A stretch of 15,248 nt of DNA, taken from an uncultured Lachnospiraceae bacterium (GTDB taxonomy: Bacteria > Bacillota > Clostridia > Lachnospirales > Lachnospiraceae). The DNA is taken from positions 1-15,248 of the forward strand of contig CAJTQG010000059.1 in the NCBI GenBank assembly GCA_910578605.1, read 5' to 3'. The notes under the pieces are model-generated. The model saw only the letters and a list, made by a program, of their open reading frames with translations, made no database searches and was not told the origin of the DNA. Position numbers and translations under genes: made by a program. This document shows, piece after piece, positions 7,157-15,027 of this stretch; positions within the stretch are counted from its first letter, which is position 1; each line of letters starts with the position of its first letter.

Positions 7157-8656
7157 TTAGGATTGTTCTATTCCCAAAAATTTCTTTACTTCCTTTTCCA
7201 TATCTCCCACTTCACACACTGTGTTATGGCGAATCTGGGCATCTCTAATCTCCTCGATGGCATCTGGCACATCCACCTTTCCAATTGTGCTCAACTCATC
7301 CACCAACTCAAAATCACTCATATCGCTGTATTTTTCTTGATCAATGGCATTCATCACACTTCTTGTAAACTTAAAGGGACTGGCTGTGGAGGCAATAATC
7401 GTCTTTGTCTCATCCTTTGTCTCCTCTTTGTATTTATTATACACTGCCGCTGCCACTGCCGTGTGAGTATCAATAATATAACCTGTCTGATCATACAATT
7501 TATGAATCGTCTCTGCCGTCTCCGCCTCTGTAGCAAAATTACCATAAAAATCTTCCAGCTGTGCTTTCATATCCGATGTAATCTCATATTTTCCTTCCCC
7601 TGACAAGTCTTTCATATATTGAGCATTTTTTTCGGCATCCTCCCCTGCCAGCTTATATATCAAGCGCTCTAAATTACTGGAAATCAAAATATCCATGGAA
7701 GGGGAAGTCGTAAGAATAAACTCACGGTTTCTGTCGTACACTCCTGTCTGAAAGAAATCAAACAATACTTTATTGTCATTGGAGGCACAAATCAATTTTG
7801 CAATTGGAATTCCCATGTTTTTTGCGTAAAATGCTGCTAAAATATTGCCAAAATTTCCAGTAGGCACCACAACATTGATTTTCTCACCATTCTGTATCTG
7901 CTCGTTTTCTACCAATTTTGCATAGGAATATACATAGTACACAACCTGAGGTACTAAACGACCTATATTGATGGAATTGGCTGATGAAAACTGAAAACCG
8001 GCCCTGGCCATTTCCTCTTCCAGCTCCTTATTGCCAAAAATCTCCTTCACACCGCTCTGTGCCTGGTCAAAATTCCCTTTGATTCCAATTACATGGGTAT
8101 TTTCCCCCTTCTGGGTCAGCATTTGTTTTTCCTGTATAGGGCTCACGCCGCCTTTTGGGTAAAATACAACAATTCTCGTTCCAGCTACATCAGCAAAACC
8201 CGCCATTGCTGCCTTTCCAGTATCTCCGGAGGTAGCTGTCAAAATAACAATTTCATTTTTTACATTATTTTTCCTTGCCGATGTAGTTAACAGATGCGGC
8301 AAGATAGATAATGCCATATCTTTAAAAGCAATGGTTTTACCGTGGAATAACTCCAAAAAGTATGTACCATCTGCATTTACCAGCGGTGCAATCTCCTCTG
8401 TATCAAACTTGGAATCATATGCCTTCTCAATACAATCCATCAGCTCCTCTTTTGTAAAATCAGTTAAAAACTCTTTCATTACCGCATAGGCAGTCTCCTG
8501 ATAACTCATCTTTGACAGCTCTTCAACAGACACTGACAGCTTAGGAATAGCTGTAGGCACAAACAAACCTCCATCCTCTGCCAAACCTTTTAAAATTGCC
8601 TGGGAAGCAGTTACTGTATTCTGTCCGCTTCTTGTACTTTTATATAATACTTCCAT
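7157..8656 (-). CDS. thrC: Threonine synthase
   Basis: 499 residues. Converts O-phospho-L-homoserine to L-threonine plus phosphate using pyridoxal phosphate, in the cytoplasm; last step of threonine synthesis. Seen: N-terminal threonine synthase domain (LYKSTRSGQNTVTASQAI, LAEDGGLFVP), PLP lysine K112 in TIAFKDMALS, phosphate-binding loop TATSGDTGKAA (140-150), the GKINVVVPTGNFGNILAA-like loop (GEKINVVVPTGNFGNILA), and a usual C-terminus. Length is normal for the long bacterial class. The frame stays open upstream to 8818, but the start is the ATG at 8656, preceded by GGAAGG 6 bases away; the upstream codons lie in the leader. No other threonine or homoserine gene is adjacent. No T-box specifier or antiterminator is recognisable. 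Confidence 0.96.
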   Translation of the reverse strand: MEVLYKSTRSGQNTVTASQAILKGLAEDGGLFVPTAIPKLSVSVEELSKMSYQETAYAVMKEFLTDFTKEELMDCIEKAYDSKFDTEEIAPLVNADGTYFLELFHGKTIAFKDMALSILPHLLTTSARKNNVKNEIVILTATSGDTGKAAMAGFADVAGTRIVVFYPKGGVSPIQEKQMLTQKGENTHVIGIKGNFDQAQSGVKEIFGNKELEEEMARAGFQFSSANSINIGRLVPQVVYYVYSYAKLVENEQIQNGEKINVVVPTGNFGNILAAFYAKNMGIPIAKLICASNDNKVLFDFFQTGVYDRNREFILTTSPSMDILISSNLERLIYKLAGEDAEKNAQYMKDLSGEGKYEITSDMKAQLEDFYGNFATEAETAETIHKLYDQTGYIIDTHTAVAAAVYNKYKEETKDETKTIIASTASPFKFTRSVMNAIDQEKYSDMSDFELVDELSTIGKVDVPDAIEEIRDAQIRHNTVCEVGDMEKEVKKFLGIEQS

Positions 8657-8670
8657 GATATACCTTCCTT

Positions 8671-8735
8671 TTCTTTTCCATATTTTTTCTTTTCCATATG
8701 TCACTAAATAAAGCTGTATTCTTTTCCATATGTCA
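8671..8735 (-). repeat. Three direct repeats in the thrC leader (TGACATATGGAAAAGAA)
   Basis: On the minus strand TGACATATGGAAAAGAA occurs at 8719-8735 and again, identically, at 8687-8703. A shortened ATATGGAAAAGAA lies at 8671-8683. Starts are 32 and 16 bases apart, an exact multiple. The repeats lie between the predicted promoter and the thrC ribosome binding site. Confidence 0.8.
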
Positions 8736-8789
8736 ACGAGCCAACATTCCATGCAAAAGTCAACAAAAAATACTATTTTTACCTTACCT

Positions 8790-8818
8790 AGAATAGCATA
8801 ATTATGTTTTCTTGACAA
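8790..8818 (-). promoter_or_regulatory. Predicted thrC promoter with a palindrome in the spacer
   Basis: Minus-strand TTGTCA (8813-8818), 17-base spacer, TATTCT (8790-8795) with a TG extension. The spacer contains the 10-base palindrome CATAATTATG (8797-8806). The predicted start is near 8783, giving a leader of about 127 bases. A second TTGACA (8732-8737) with a poor -10 lies inside the repeats. Confidence 0.55.
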
Positions 8819-8876
8819 CTGTTCTAATAAATTTTTCTAAATTTCAATTTTTTTCTTTATTTTTACATAATTTAGT

Positions 8877-8929
8877 ATTACAATAGGTATATTAAATCTA
8901 TGATACGTTGTATTGTAATGCAAAGTATC
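8877..8929 (+). repeat. Inverted repeats upstream of the small acidic membrane protein
   Basis: ATTACAATA (8877-8885) and TATTGTAAT (8911-8919) are perfect 9-base inverted copies. GATAC (8902-8906) and GTATC (8925-8929) form a second, overlapping pair. They could be operator half-sites or alternative leader hairpins. I could not place a convincing promoter here. Confidence 0.5.
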
Positions 8930-8954
8930 AGCCAAGTGAGGAAGGAGATGCAGC

Positions 8955-9269
8955 ATGGCAAATAAAACAGGAAAGTTTTTAGCATTTATTGCTGTAGCAA
9001 CAGCAGCAGCCGCAGGCGGAGTCGCATTATATAAGAAATATAAAGAAGCAAACCAAATGGATAATGCAGATTTCGACTTAGATGAAGACTTTGAAGAAGA
9101 TTTTTCAGACATAGCATCTGAAGGCGGAAGAGACTACGTAACTATTCCATTGGACAATGCTTCACCAGAAGAATCCGACACAGAACAGGATATGGCTTCA
9201 AACGCTGCCGCAAACACATCAGAAGATGTGAATACCGAAGAAGATTCTAATGTGGAAGACGATAAATAG
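8955..9269 (+). CDS. Small membrane-anchored acidic protein of unknown function
   Basis: 104 residues; I do not recognise a named family. Seen: a lysine-containing N-terminus, one hydrophobic alanine-rich helix (about 8-26, FLAFIAVATAAAAGGVALY), a short basic stop-transfer KKYK, then a strongly acidic tail of Asp, Glu, Ser and Asn to the end. There is no lipobox cysteine. The layout suggests a single-pass anchor with a disordered acidic tail; the basic patch after the helix would favour a cytoplasmic tail. It loosely recalls YtxH-type small proteins, but similarity is limited to the helix. AAGGAG stands 8 bases before the ATG, and a very strong terminator follows, so it is a genuine single-gene unit. 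Confidence 0.8.
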   Translation: MANKTGKFLAFIAVATAAAAGGVALYKKYKEANQMDNADFDLDEDFEEDFSDIASEGGRDYVTIPLDNASPEESDTEQDMASNAAANTSEDVNTEEDSNVEDDK

Positions 9270-9309
9270 GATGGATGTCGGCTGACATAAGTTAGGGCAC
9301 TTGTGCAAC

Positions 9310-9350
9310 AAAGCTGTTATTTTCTTTTTTCTAAGAAAATAACAGCTTTT
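9310..9350 (+). terminator. Very strong terminator after the small acidic protein
   Basis: Perfect 17-base stem AAAGCTGTTATTTTCTT (9310-9326) with its complement (9333-9349), a 6-base loop, then TTATTGTTT. The T tail is on the plus strand only. Confidence 0.92.
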
Positions 9351-9434
9351 TATTGTTTGAATTTTATTTATTTTTCTTGAACGAACTTTTAAAATATATC
9401 TATTTGCTTTTATTCTACTTGCTTCTATAACTAT

Positions 9435-9869
9435 CTAGCGATTGTTTCCTGGAGCACTTCCTGCACCGGTTGCTGCATTGGTGCCGTTGGCTGTTCCATT
9501 ACCTGTACGGTTTGTACCATTATTCGTGCCGTTACTGTTATCGCCTGTCAATGCGTCTGCTCCGTCCTTAATACCGTCTCCTACTGCATCTCCCACATCC
9601 TTTGCACCGTCCACTACATCATTTACCAAATCATCTGCAACACCATCTCCATTGTTTCTGTCTGCAGCATTGTTGGTATCGTTTGTTCCGTTATCATTGT
9701 CCCTGTCATTATCTGTAGCTTTTGTGTCGTCATCTACATTATCTTTTTTGGAATCTTCCACCTTGCTGCTTGTCTCCTTGTTATCATCTTTTTTAGAAGA
9801 ACAGGCAGCAGCACCTACTGCCATTGCTGCAATAAGTAATGCGAATGCTAATTTTCTAAATTTTTTCAT
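9435..9869 (-). CDS. Asn/Asp/Gly/Thr-rich low-complexity lipoprotein
   Basis: 144 residues, function unknown. Seen: signal sequence MKKFRKLAFALLIAAMAVG followed by an AAAC lipobox with C23 as the probable lipidated cysteine, so it should be anchored on the outer face of the membrane. The mature part has no recognisable fold: a Lys/Asp/Ser stretch (24-55), an Asp/Asn stretch, a helical-looking alternation with VNDVVDGAKDVGDAVGDGI (about 83-101), and an NGTN-type repeat tail ending in APGNNR. It may be a disordered spacer or wall-associated protein. AAGGAG precedes the ATG by 9 bases but lies inside the descending arm of a 16-base hairpin. It follows the ABC cassette in the same direction. No terminator with a T tail is visible after it. 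Confidence 0.85.
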   Translation of the reverse strand: MKKFRKLAFALLIAAMAVGAAACSSKKDDNKETSSKVEDSKKDNVDDDTKATDNDRDNDNGTNDTNNAADRNNGDGVADDLVNDVVDGAKDVGDAVGDGIKDGADALTGDNSNGTNNGTNRTGNGTANGTNAATGAGSAPGNNR

Positions 9870-9872
9870 AAT

Positions 9873-9939
9873 AAAAAACTCCTTTTGATATTTTTCAGAG
9901 ATAACTCTCTAAATTTAATATGTTCAAAAGGAGTTTTTT
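9873..9939 (-). promoter_or_regulatory. Hairpin holding the lipoprotein ribosome binding site; also a possible ABC operon terminator
   Basis: Positions 9924-9939 pair perfectly with 9873-9888 (16 bases). An inner AGAGA/TCTCT hairpin lies at 9897-9910. On the minus strand the descending arm reads TCAAAAGGAG then TTTTTT, so the ribosome binding site is in the stem and is followed by a terminator-like T run, just before ATG. Confidence 0.7.
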
Positions 9940-9983
9940 TTATTCAATTTTTTAGTAAAAGCAAATGAACAATATGTTTCATT

Positions 9984-11573
9984 TTATTTTAAATTCAATG
10001 CTTTTAAATTTTCAAAAATATCATTGACCGCTGCTTTGTTAGACAAAATTTGTATCACCCCGTTTTTTTCCACGGCATAATATGAATTGTTATATGGGTG
10101 GAACTTTACAGTAATAGTTTTTATGCCTTCACTCCGATGATAAACAATCGTATACGCCGGCTTGGAATCATCTATTTTCTTGTCCTCTAAATAAAACTTT
10201 TCCAATCTTAAACTCACTAACTTTTGATAGTCTTCCTTGAAGTCCTTCTCCCCCATCTCCACTCCATTGGCATGAAAAGTAAAATCGTACTCATCCTGGT
10301 TTGCGGTTATCACATTGCCCGCCGTTCCATTATTTCCCTCCAAGGCTTCTAATTCCTTTGTTACCTTTTGTGTCTGGGATGTTTTATTTTGGGAAATTGC
10401 TTTTGTTTTGGAGATTTCATATTCAATCACTTTTTTCTCATCCTTAAACACTTCTATTTTATCAACCGTGTCAAGTACAGGAAGTGCAATTTGAGGATAC
10501 ACATAATCTAGTGAATTCAAATTCATGGCTGCGGTAATCGCCTCCGTGTCAATCAATCCAACCGCCCCTGAATCCTCTCGTTTTATACCATTGTAATGAA
10601 CCACTTTGCAGTAGTAATAACTGCCGTTTGACTCATCTTCCTTGTATTCTTTTCCAACAAGAACCTCCAATATTTTCTCTTCGTATTTTAATTCCAGCTC
10701 CGAGTTTGTTTCCTCCATGTTAAGCGGTTCCTTATATTTCAATGTAATGATTACCGGATTGTCCAAACCATATTCCTGAAGCTCCTTCTTATCTGCCTTG
10801 TAATCTACCATCTTGGCAAAAGTCATTCCTGTGATGGACTCCAGCCCTTCCTTCACATAGTTGGAATCACACCCCATCAACTGCTTAAGGGGCTCATCGA
10901 TAAACCATTTTGCATATCCCGACTCATTTAATTGATTGCCGTTCTCATCTTTAAACATATGGAAATTATAGTCCTTGCGCTCCACCCGCATATCTGTCAA
11001 ATTGCTGAAGGATATCCCAGGCATCTCCTCCACCAAACCAAAATTGTAAACATCGTTTCCAAATGCACTGGCAAAATCGCCGTCCACCATATAAGCGCAG
11101 TCGTCCCCCTCCACCATCATATAATACCCCCCTGTCACCTCATTTGGATTACCCAGCAGCAACACTTGATGGTTGTTGTCAGAATCGGTCAGGCTCAAAC
11201 GAACCTGAGGTTTCTGTAATCCATATTTATCCAACCTATCACCAATATCTGAAAGCTTTCTGGAGGAGGATAACTTAGAAAGGACATTCATGGCGCTTTT
11301 TACTAGATTTTGATTCATCTTAAAATCCTTATCAGCTGTGTAGCTCCATCCACTGTCAGATTGGTAAGTAAAGGTGACTGGCTGCTGATTTTTTTCATTT
11401 TCTATAGTAAACTCTACTATTTTTTCACTTTTCAAGGAAAGAATTGTAAAATTTCCCTCCTCATATTTTTCTTCCTGTGTCTTTGGAAGCCGGAGTACAA
11501 TAAGTAAGGCCGTTACCAATACAACCAGCGCTCCAACCCCACACAACAGGGTTCTTGTCTTTTTCTTCTTCAT
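9984..11573 (-). CDS. DUF4340-domain extracytoplasmic protein, fourth gene of the ABC cassette
   Basis: 529 residues from the ATG at 11573. Seen: Lys/Arg-rich N-terminus, one membrane helix (about 9-28) and a large extracytoplasmic part. Two DUF4340-like units are recognisable by YGLQKPQVRLSL (117-128) and YGLDNPVIITLKY (268-280), 151 residues apart, each preceded by a short-range pattern of strands; the first is followed by LLLGNPNEVTGGYYMMVEG. No catalytic motif. DUF4340 proteins are commonly encoded with GldG-type proteins and ABC transporters; the biochemical role is unknown. TTG (11582) and GTG (11576) are also in frame, but the ATG has a GAAAGAG site 9 bases upstream. It begins 5 bases after the stop codon of the GldG-like gene, so translation is probably coupled. 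Confidence 0.85.
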   Translation of the reverse strand: MKKKKTRTLLCGVGALVVLVTALLIVLRLPKTQEEKYEEGNFTILSLKSEKIVEFTIENEKNQQPVTFTYQSDSGWSYTADKDFKMNQNLVKSAMNVLSKLSSSRKLSDIGDRLDKYGLQKPQVRLSLTDSDNNHQVLLLGNPNEVTGGYYMMVEGDDCAYMVDGDFASAFGNDVYNFGLVEEMPGISFSNLTDMRVERKDYNFHMFKDENGNQLNESGYAKWFIDEPLKQLMGCDSNYVKEGLESITGMTFAKMVDYKADKKELQEYGLDNPVIITLKYKEPLNMEETNSELELKYEEKILEVLVGKEYKEDESNGSYYYCKVVHYNGIKREDSGAVGLIDTEAITAAMNLNSLDYVYPQIALPVLDTVDKIEVFKDEKKVIEYEISKTKAISQNKTSQTQKVTKELEALEGNNGTAGNVITANQDEYDFTFHANGVEMGEKDFKEDYQKLVSLRLEKFYLEDKKIDDSKPAYTIVYHRSEGIKTITVKFHPYNNSYYAVEKNGVIQILSNKAAVNDIFENLKALNLK

Positions 11574-11578
11574 CACTA

Positions 11579-13126
11579 TCAACTCTTTCTTCTGCGAATC
11601 ATTACAATCAGACCATATGCAAGAATCACTACCGGTAAAATAATTACTACCACAACTGTAGTGCGGGTAATCTGTTTTTGTGTCAGAACTAAATCAGCCG
11701 GATACAGATTTTTTATCGGAACCTCCGTCTTCACTTCCTGGTCCGCAAGCCAACTTAAGGCACCAATTAAAATCTGGGTGTCTCCTCCATTTACCATCTC
11801 ATCATAGGTATCGGCAGTAATGGTATAGGTAGAAATCAATGCAATTTTAGCTGTTTTCTCATTGGTCTTTTTGTCAGTAATGGCAACTCCTAAGTGGAAC
11901 ACACCCTCCTCGTCTGTTACCAATTTTGCCATGACTGAGGAGCCTTTTTTCTTTGCGTAGGCGCTTGAGGATGATTGAATCACGGATTCTATCTCTAATC
12001 CCTCTCTCTGTGAATCCTCCAATATTTCAATGGCATCCGCCATGGCAAACATTGCCTTCAGCTCGGCATCATTGGCGGGGTTGGTAATGGGATGTCTCTT
12101 TAAAACGGGATAGATTTCCATTGGTCTGCTGGAATCTTTCATATAGGCAGTATCCTGCTCAATCACAGCACATTCTTTTGTGTCCACCCCATACTCTCTC
12201 ATCAGCTTATGATAATTGCTCATATCTGTCTCCCCAGGATAACTATTGCTTGTCAGCCAAAGCAACCGCCCTCCCTCTTCCAAATAAGCCTTTATTACAT
12301 TGTACTCCTCATCTGTGAAATCGGACTGCATGCCATTGATAATCAGCATTGCTATATCCTCCGGCAGCTTGCCCTCCTCCTGAAGGTTCAAAGTCTTTAC
12401 ATCCATTGCCTGTTTGTTGATTTCCAATAATTGATTAGAGCCTATGCTTCCCTCCTCATGACCAGTGAGCTGATAGGCAACCGGCAGAGTCTCTACATTG
12501 ACATAGGCAATGGCGCCTGTGAGCTGTCCCTCAATATCAATACGGTTCACCTTATCTTGTGTTTCCTCCTCTTGGTTTGAGTTGCCAGAGGAACTATCTG
12601 TATCTTTTTCCTCTAAGAACATTCCTGTAATCTCACATGCTTTAAATCTGTCACCCTTCTTCACAATAATACTACCCTGATTTACAGAAACCTTTAAATT
12701 CTCCAAAAATTCCGGCTGAAGGGCAGGGTCAATTCTCTCAAATTTAATATGCTTGCTTTCATTCACATATGCTTGGACAACATTTTTCACATAATCGTTT
12801 TCATTTTGAATTTCTGCTATCTCATAAAATGTAATATCTTCATCTAATGTCTTTAAAAATTCCTTTGTAGTATCTGTCAAAGTAAATACATCGGTAGCGC
12901 TCACGTCAAACTGTGTATACTTGGGAGGAATCGTGCAGACAATCACATTAATAAGCACTAAAATGGCAAGAAACACTATAGTAATGGCCATACTGTAATT
13001 TCCGCTGACTAAACTGCGGCTTCTTGTCCTTTTATCATTATTATTTTTAACCTTTTTCTTTTCTTTTTTCCTTTTCTCTATCTTTTCCTCTTCTTTAACT
13101 GTTTTTATATTCTTTTCTTCACTCAC
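11579..13126 (-). CDS. GldG-like ABC transporter auxiliary protein
   Basis: 515 residues. Seen: a highly charged Lys/Glu-rich cytoplasmic N-terminus (1-38), membrane helix about 46-66, a large extracytoplasmic region with the ABC-transporter-auxiliary signature (FTLTDTTKEFLKTLDEDITFY; LTGAIAYVNVETLPVAYQLTGHEEG; LPEDIAMLIINGMQSDFTDEEY; YLEEGGRLLWLTS), and a second helix about 489-508 followed by an RRRKS tail. This matches the family of GldG, which works with the GldA ATPase and GldF permease in Bacteroidetes gliding; here gliding is not implied. The start is GTG at 13126, with AGGAGG 8 bases upstream overlapping the permease stop codon. The acidic low-complexity segment around 175-190 (SSSGNSNQEEETQ) is probably a loop. 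Confidence 0.88.
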   Translation of the reverse strand: MSEEKNIKTVKEEEKIEKRKKEKKKVKNNNDKRTRSRSLVSGNYSMAITIVFLAILVLINVIVCTIPPKYTQFDVSATDVFTLTDTTKEFLKTLDEDITFYEIAEIQNENDYVKNVVQAYVNESKHIKFERIDPALQPEFLENLKVSVNQGSIIVKKGDRFKACEITGMFLEEKDTDSSSGNSNQEEETQDKVNRIDIEGQLTGAIAYVNVETLPVAYQLTGHEEGSIGSNQLLEINKQAMDVKTLNLQEEGKLPEDIAMLIINGMQSDFTDEEYNVIKAYLEEGGRLLWLTSNSYPGETDMSNYHKLMREYGVDTKECAVIEQDTAYMKDSSRPMEIYPVLKRHPITNPANDAELKAMFAMADAIEILEDSQREGLEIESVIQSSSSAYAKKKGSSVMAKLVTDEEGVFHLGVAITDKKTNEKTAKIALISTYTITADTYDEMVNGGDTQILIGALSWLADQEVKTEVPIKNLYPADLVLTQKQITRTTVVVVIILPVVILAYGLIVMIRRRKS

Positions 13127-13138
13127 AGCTTATTCCTC

Positions 13139-14008
13139 CTAACTCCATCTTCTCTTCTGAATTGACTGCACTGTCAAAAACAAGAAAAATCCAATCACAC
13201 TAATGTAATAGACAACCGCTGTCAAATCAAAAATACCGCCAACAAACTTCTCAAAATGGTCGTTTAAGGAAAGCACCATCATTATTTTCTGAATCAGGCT
13301 TTCAAACCAGGAGGATTTCACCGCATATATTATACTAATCACACCCTCCGCAATCACAAACAATATGACAGTATATTTTTTATCTTTTGTCATCATATAG
13401 TAAACTAATACGAGAACAGCTGTTATGGCAAGCAGGGCAATAAAGCTTGCAATTGCTGCTGATGATATAATTTTAGTGAGAGAACTCATAGTAAAAGAAA
13501 TAAGTAAAATTCCAAAGGTTCCCACAGCAGATATAATCTGGCTTTCAGTCAGAGAGGAAACAAACAATCCAATGGAAAGATAAGCCAGCCCCATCAAAAA
13601 AAATCCAAGCACTGCCACATAGGAGGATGGCAGAGGCACATCACCAAATACCGTAAGGAAAAACGGATAGAAGGCAACTACAACCATGGGTATACAAAAT
13701 ACTGTTACCACTGCCAAAAACTTACCCATCACTATTTTTGTCACGGTAATAGGAGCGGTAAACAACAGCTGGTCCGTCTTAAGACGCCTTTCGTCTGCCA
13801 ATATTTTCATGGTGATAATCGGCACTAATATCATAAATACTACAGTCACATATGCGTACTGCAAGGTATATCCAATAAACGGTGTTCCTTGCTGTATATT
13901 AATGTAGGAAAACACAAATCCTATAATCAACAAAAAGAATGCAATAAACACATATCCAATCATAGATTGAAAATAAGATTTTAATTCACGTTTATAAATG
14001 GCTAACAT
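13139..14008 (-). CDS. ABC-2 type transporter permease (GldF-like)
   Basis: 289 residues. Seen: N-terminal amphipathic stretch MLAIYKRELKSYFQS, then about six membrane helices (around 17-34, 52-70, 99-118, 128-148, 158-205, 212-228 and 262-280), with the coupling segment KILADERRLKTDQLLFTAPIT (67-87) typical of ABC-2 permeases in GldA/GldF-type systems. It should form the channel part of the transporter with the ATPase encoded directly upstream; its ATG follows that gene's TAA with no gap, and AAAGGAG lies 10 bases before it. The substrate cannot be deduced. Confidence 0.9.
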   Translation of the reverse strand: MLAIYKRELKSYFQSMIGYVFIAFFLLIIGFVFSYINIQQGTPFIGYTLQYAYVTVVFMILVPIITMKILADERRLKTDQLLFTAPITVTKIVMGKFLAVVTVFCIPMVVVAFYPFFLTVFGDVPLPSSYVAVLGFFLMGLAYLSIGLFVSSLTESQIISAVGTFGILLISFTMSSLTKIISSAAIASFIALLAITAVLVLVYYMMTKDKKYTVILFVIAEGVISIIYAVKSSWFESLIQKIMMVLSLNDHFEKFVGGIFDLTAVVYYISVIGFFLFLTVQSIQKRRWS

Positions 14009-15007
14009 TTATTTTGACTCCTTTCTCAAGTGCATAGGCACAGCGCTCTTGTCATAGGTTCTTCTGTCTGTATTTTTTCCTTCTGTCACCTTCAGGAATA
14101 CATCCTCCAAGGACATATTGGAGGTGGTCATACTTAAAATAGGACAATTGGCGTTTGCAAACTCGCAAAACAGCTTTTCTCTAATATCCTCCTCCATTTT
14201 AGTTGTCACTAATACATCCGTGCAGCCCTCATCTGTTGACACATGGGTTTCTACTTTGCGAACCTCAGGGATTTTATTTAGTATAGATTTCACCTTATAA
14301 TCCTGAGCCTTCACCGTCAGCTCTAATGTGTTAGAACCAGATACATGCTTTTCTAAGTTGTCCGGTGTGTCCAGAGCAACAAGCTTTCCATGGGCAATAA
14401 TCAAAACCTGATCACATATTGCCTGTACCTCTGACAATATATGGGAACTCAATATGACTGTGTGATGCTTGCTCAATTTCTTAATCAAGTCACGAATTTC
14501 AATAATCTGTGTAGGGTCCAAGCCTACAGTGGGCTCGTCCAAAATAAGAATTTCAGGATAACCAAGCACCGCCTGGGCCAAGCCTACACGCTGTCTGTAT
14601 CCCTTTGACAAATTCCGTATTAAGCGGTCTGCCACATCTTCTATTTTAGTCAGTTCAATAACTTCCTCTACCATTTTATTTCGTTTTCTGCGGGCAATTC
14701 CTTTTAGATGTGCTGCAAAATCAAGATATTCTCTAGGAGTCATATCCATATATAAAGGCGGCAGCTCCGGCAGATAACCAATGGATTTCTTTGCCTCCTC
14801 CGGTTCCTCAAAAATATCATGACCATTTATGAGAACAGATCCCTCTGTGGCAGATATATAGCCTGTAATCATATTCATGGTTGTAGATTTTCCGGCACCG
14901 TTTGGTCCTAGAAAGCCATAAATTTTTCCTTTTTCAATGTTGAAACTTAAGTGATCTACAGCAACATGACTGCCATATTTTTTCACTAAATTATTCACTT
15001 CAATCAT
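14009..15007 (-). CDS. ABC transporter ATP-binding protein (GldA-like), first gene of the cassette
   Basis: 332 residues. Powers the transporter by ATP hydrolysis on the cytoplasmic side. Seen: Walker A GPNGAGKST (34-42), Q-loop region GYLPELPPLY (77-86) where the usual Gln is replaced by Glu as is common in this subfamily, signature LSKGYRQR (133-140), Walker B LILDEPTVGLDP (154-165), H189 switch histidine (SSHILSE), and a C-terminal extension (about 220-332) of the CcmA/GldA kind. All catalytic residues are intact. The ATG at 15007 has AAGGAGGT at 15015-15022 upstream. The order ATPase > permease > GldG-like > DUF4340 with gaps of 0, 12 and 5 bases points to a single transcript and complex. 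Confidence 0.95.
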   Translation of the reverse strand: MIEVNNLVKKYGSHVAVDHLSFNIEKGKIYGFLGPNGAGKSTTMNMITGYISATEGSVLINGHDIFEEPEEAKKSIGYLPELPPLYMDMTPREYLDFAAHLKGIARRKRNKMVEEVIELTKIEDVADRLIRNLSKGYRQRVGLAQAVLGYPEILILDEPTVGLDPTQIIEIRDLIKKLSKHHTVILSSHILSEVQAICDQVLIIAHGKLVALDTPDNLEKHVSGSNTLELTVKAQDYKVKSILNKIPEVRKVETHVSTDEGCTDVLVTTKMEEDIREKLFCEFANANCPILSMTTSNMSLEDVFLKVTEGKNTDRRTYDKSAVPMHLRKESK

Positions 15008-15027
15008 CGAATAAACCTCCTTCTTTT

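Noticed and set aside
8657..8954. T-box or threonine leader-peptide attenuator upstream of thrC
   Set aside because: No T-box consensus, no specifier stem, no run of Thr codons and no terminator hairpin in the leader.
9442..9888. 148-codon plus-strand open frame across the lipoprotein gene
   Set aside because: Antisense shadow of a low-complexity gene; no ribosome binding site, and the product is a Pro/Ser/Leu repeat typical of such shadows.
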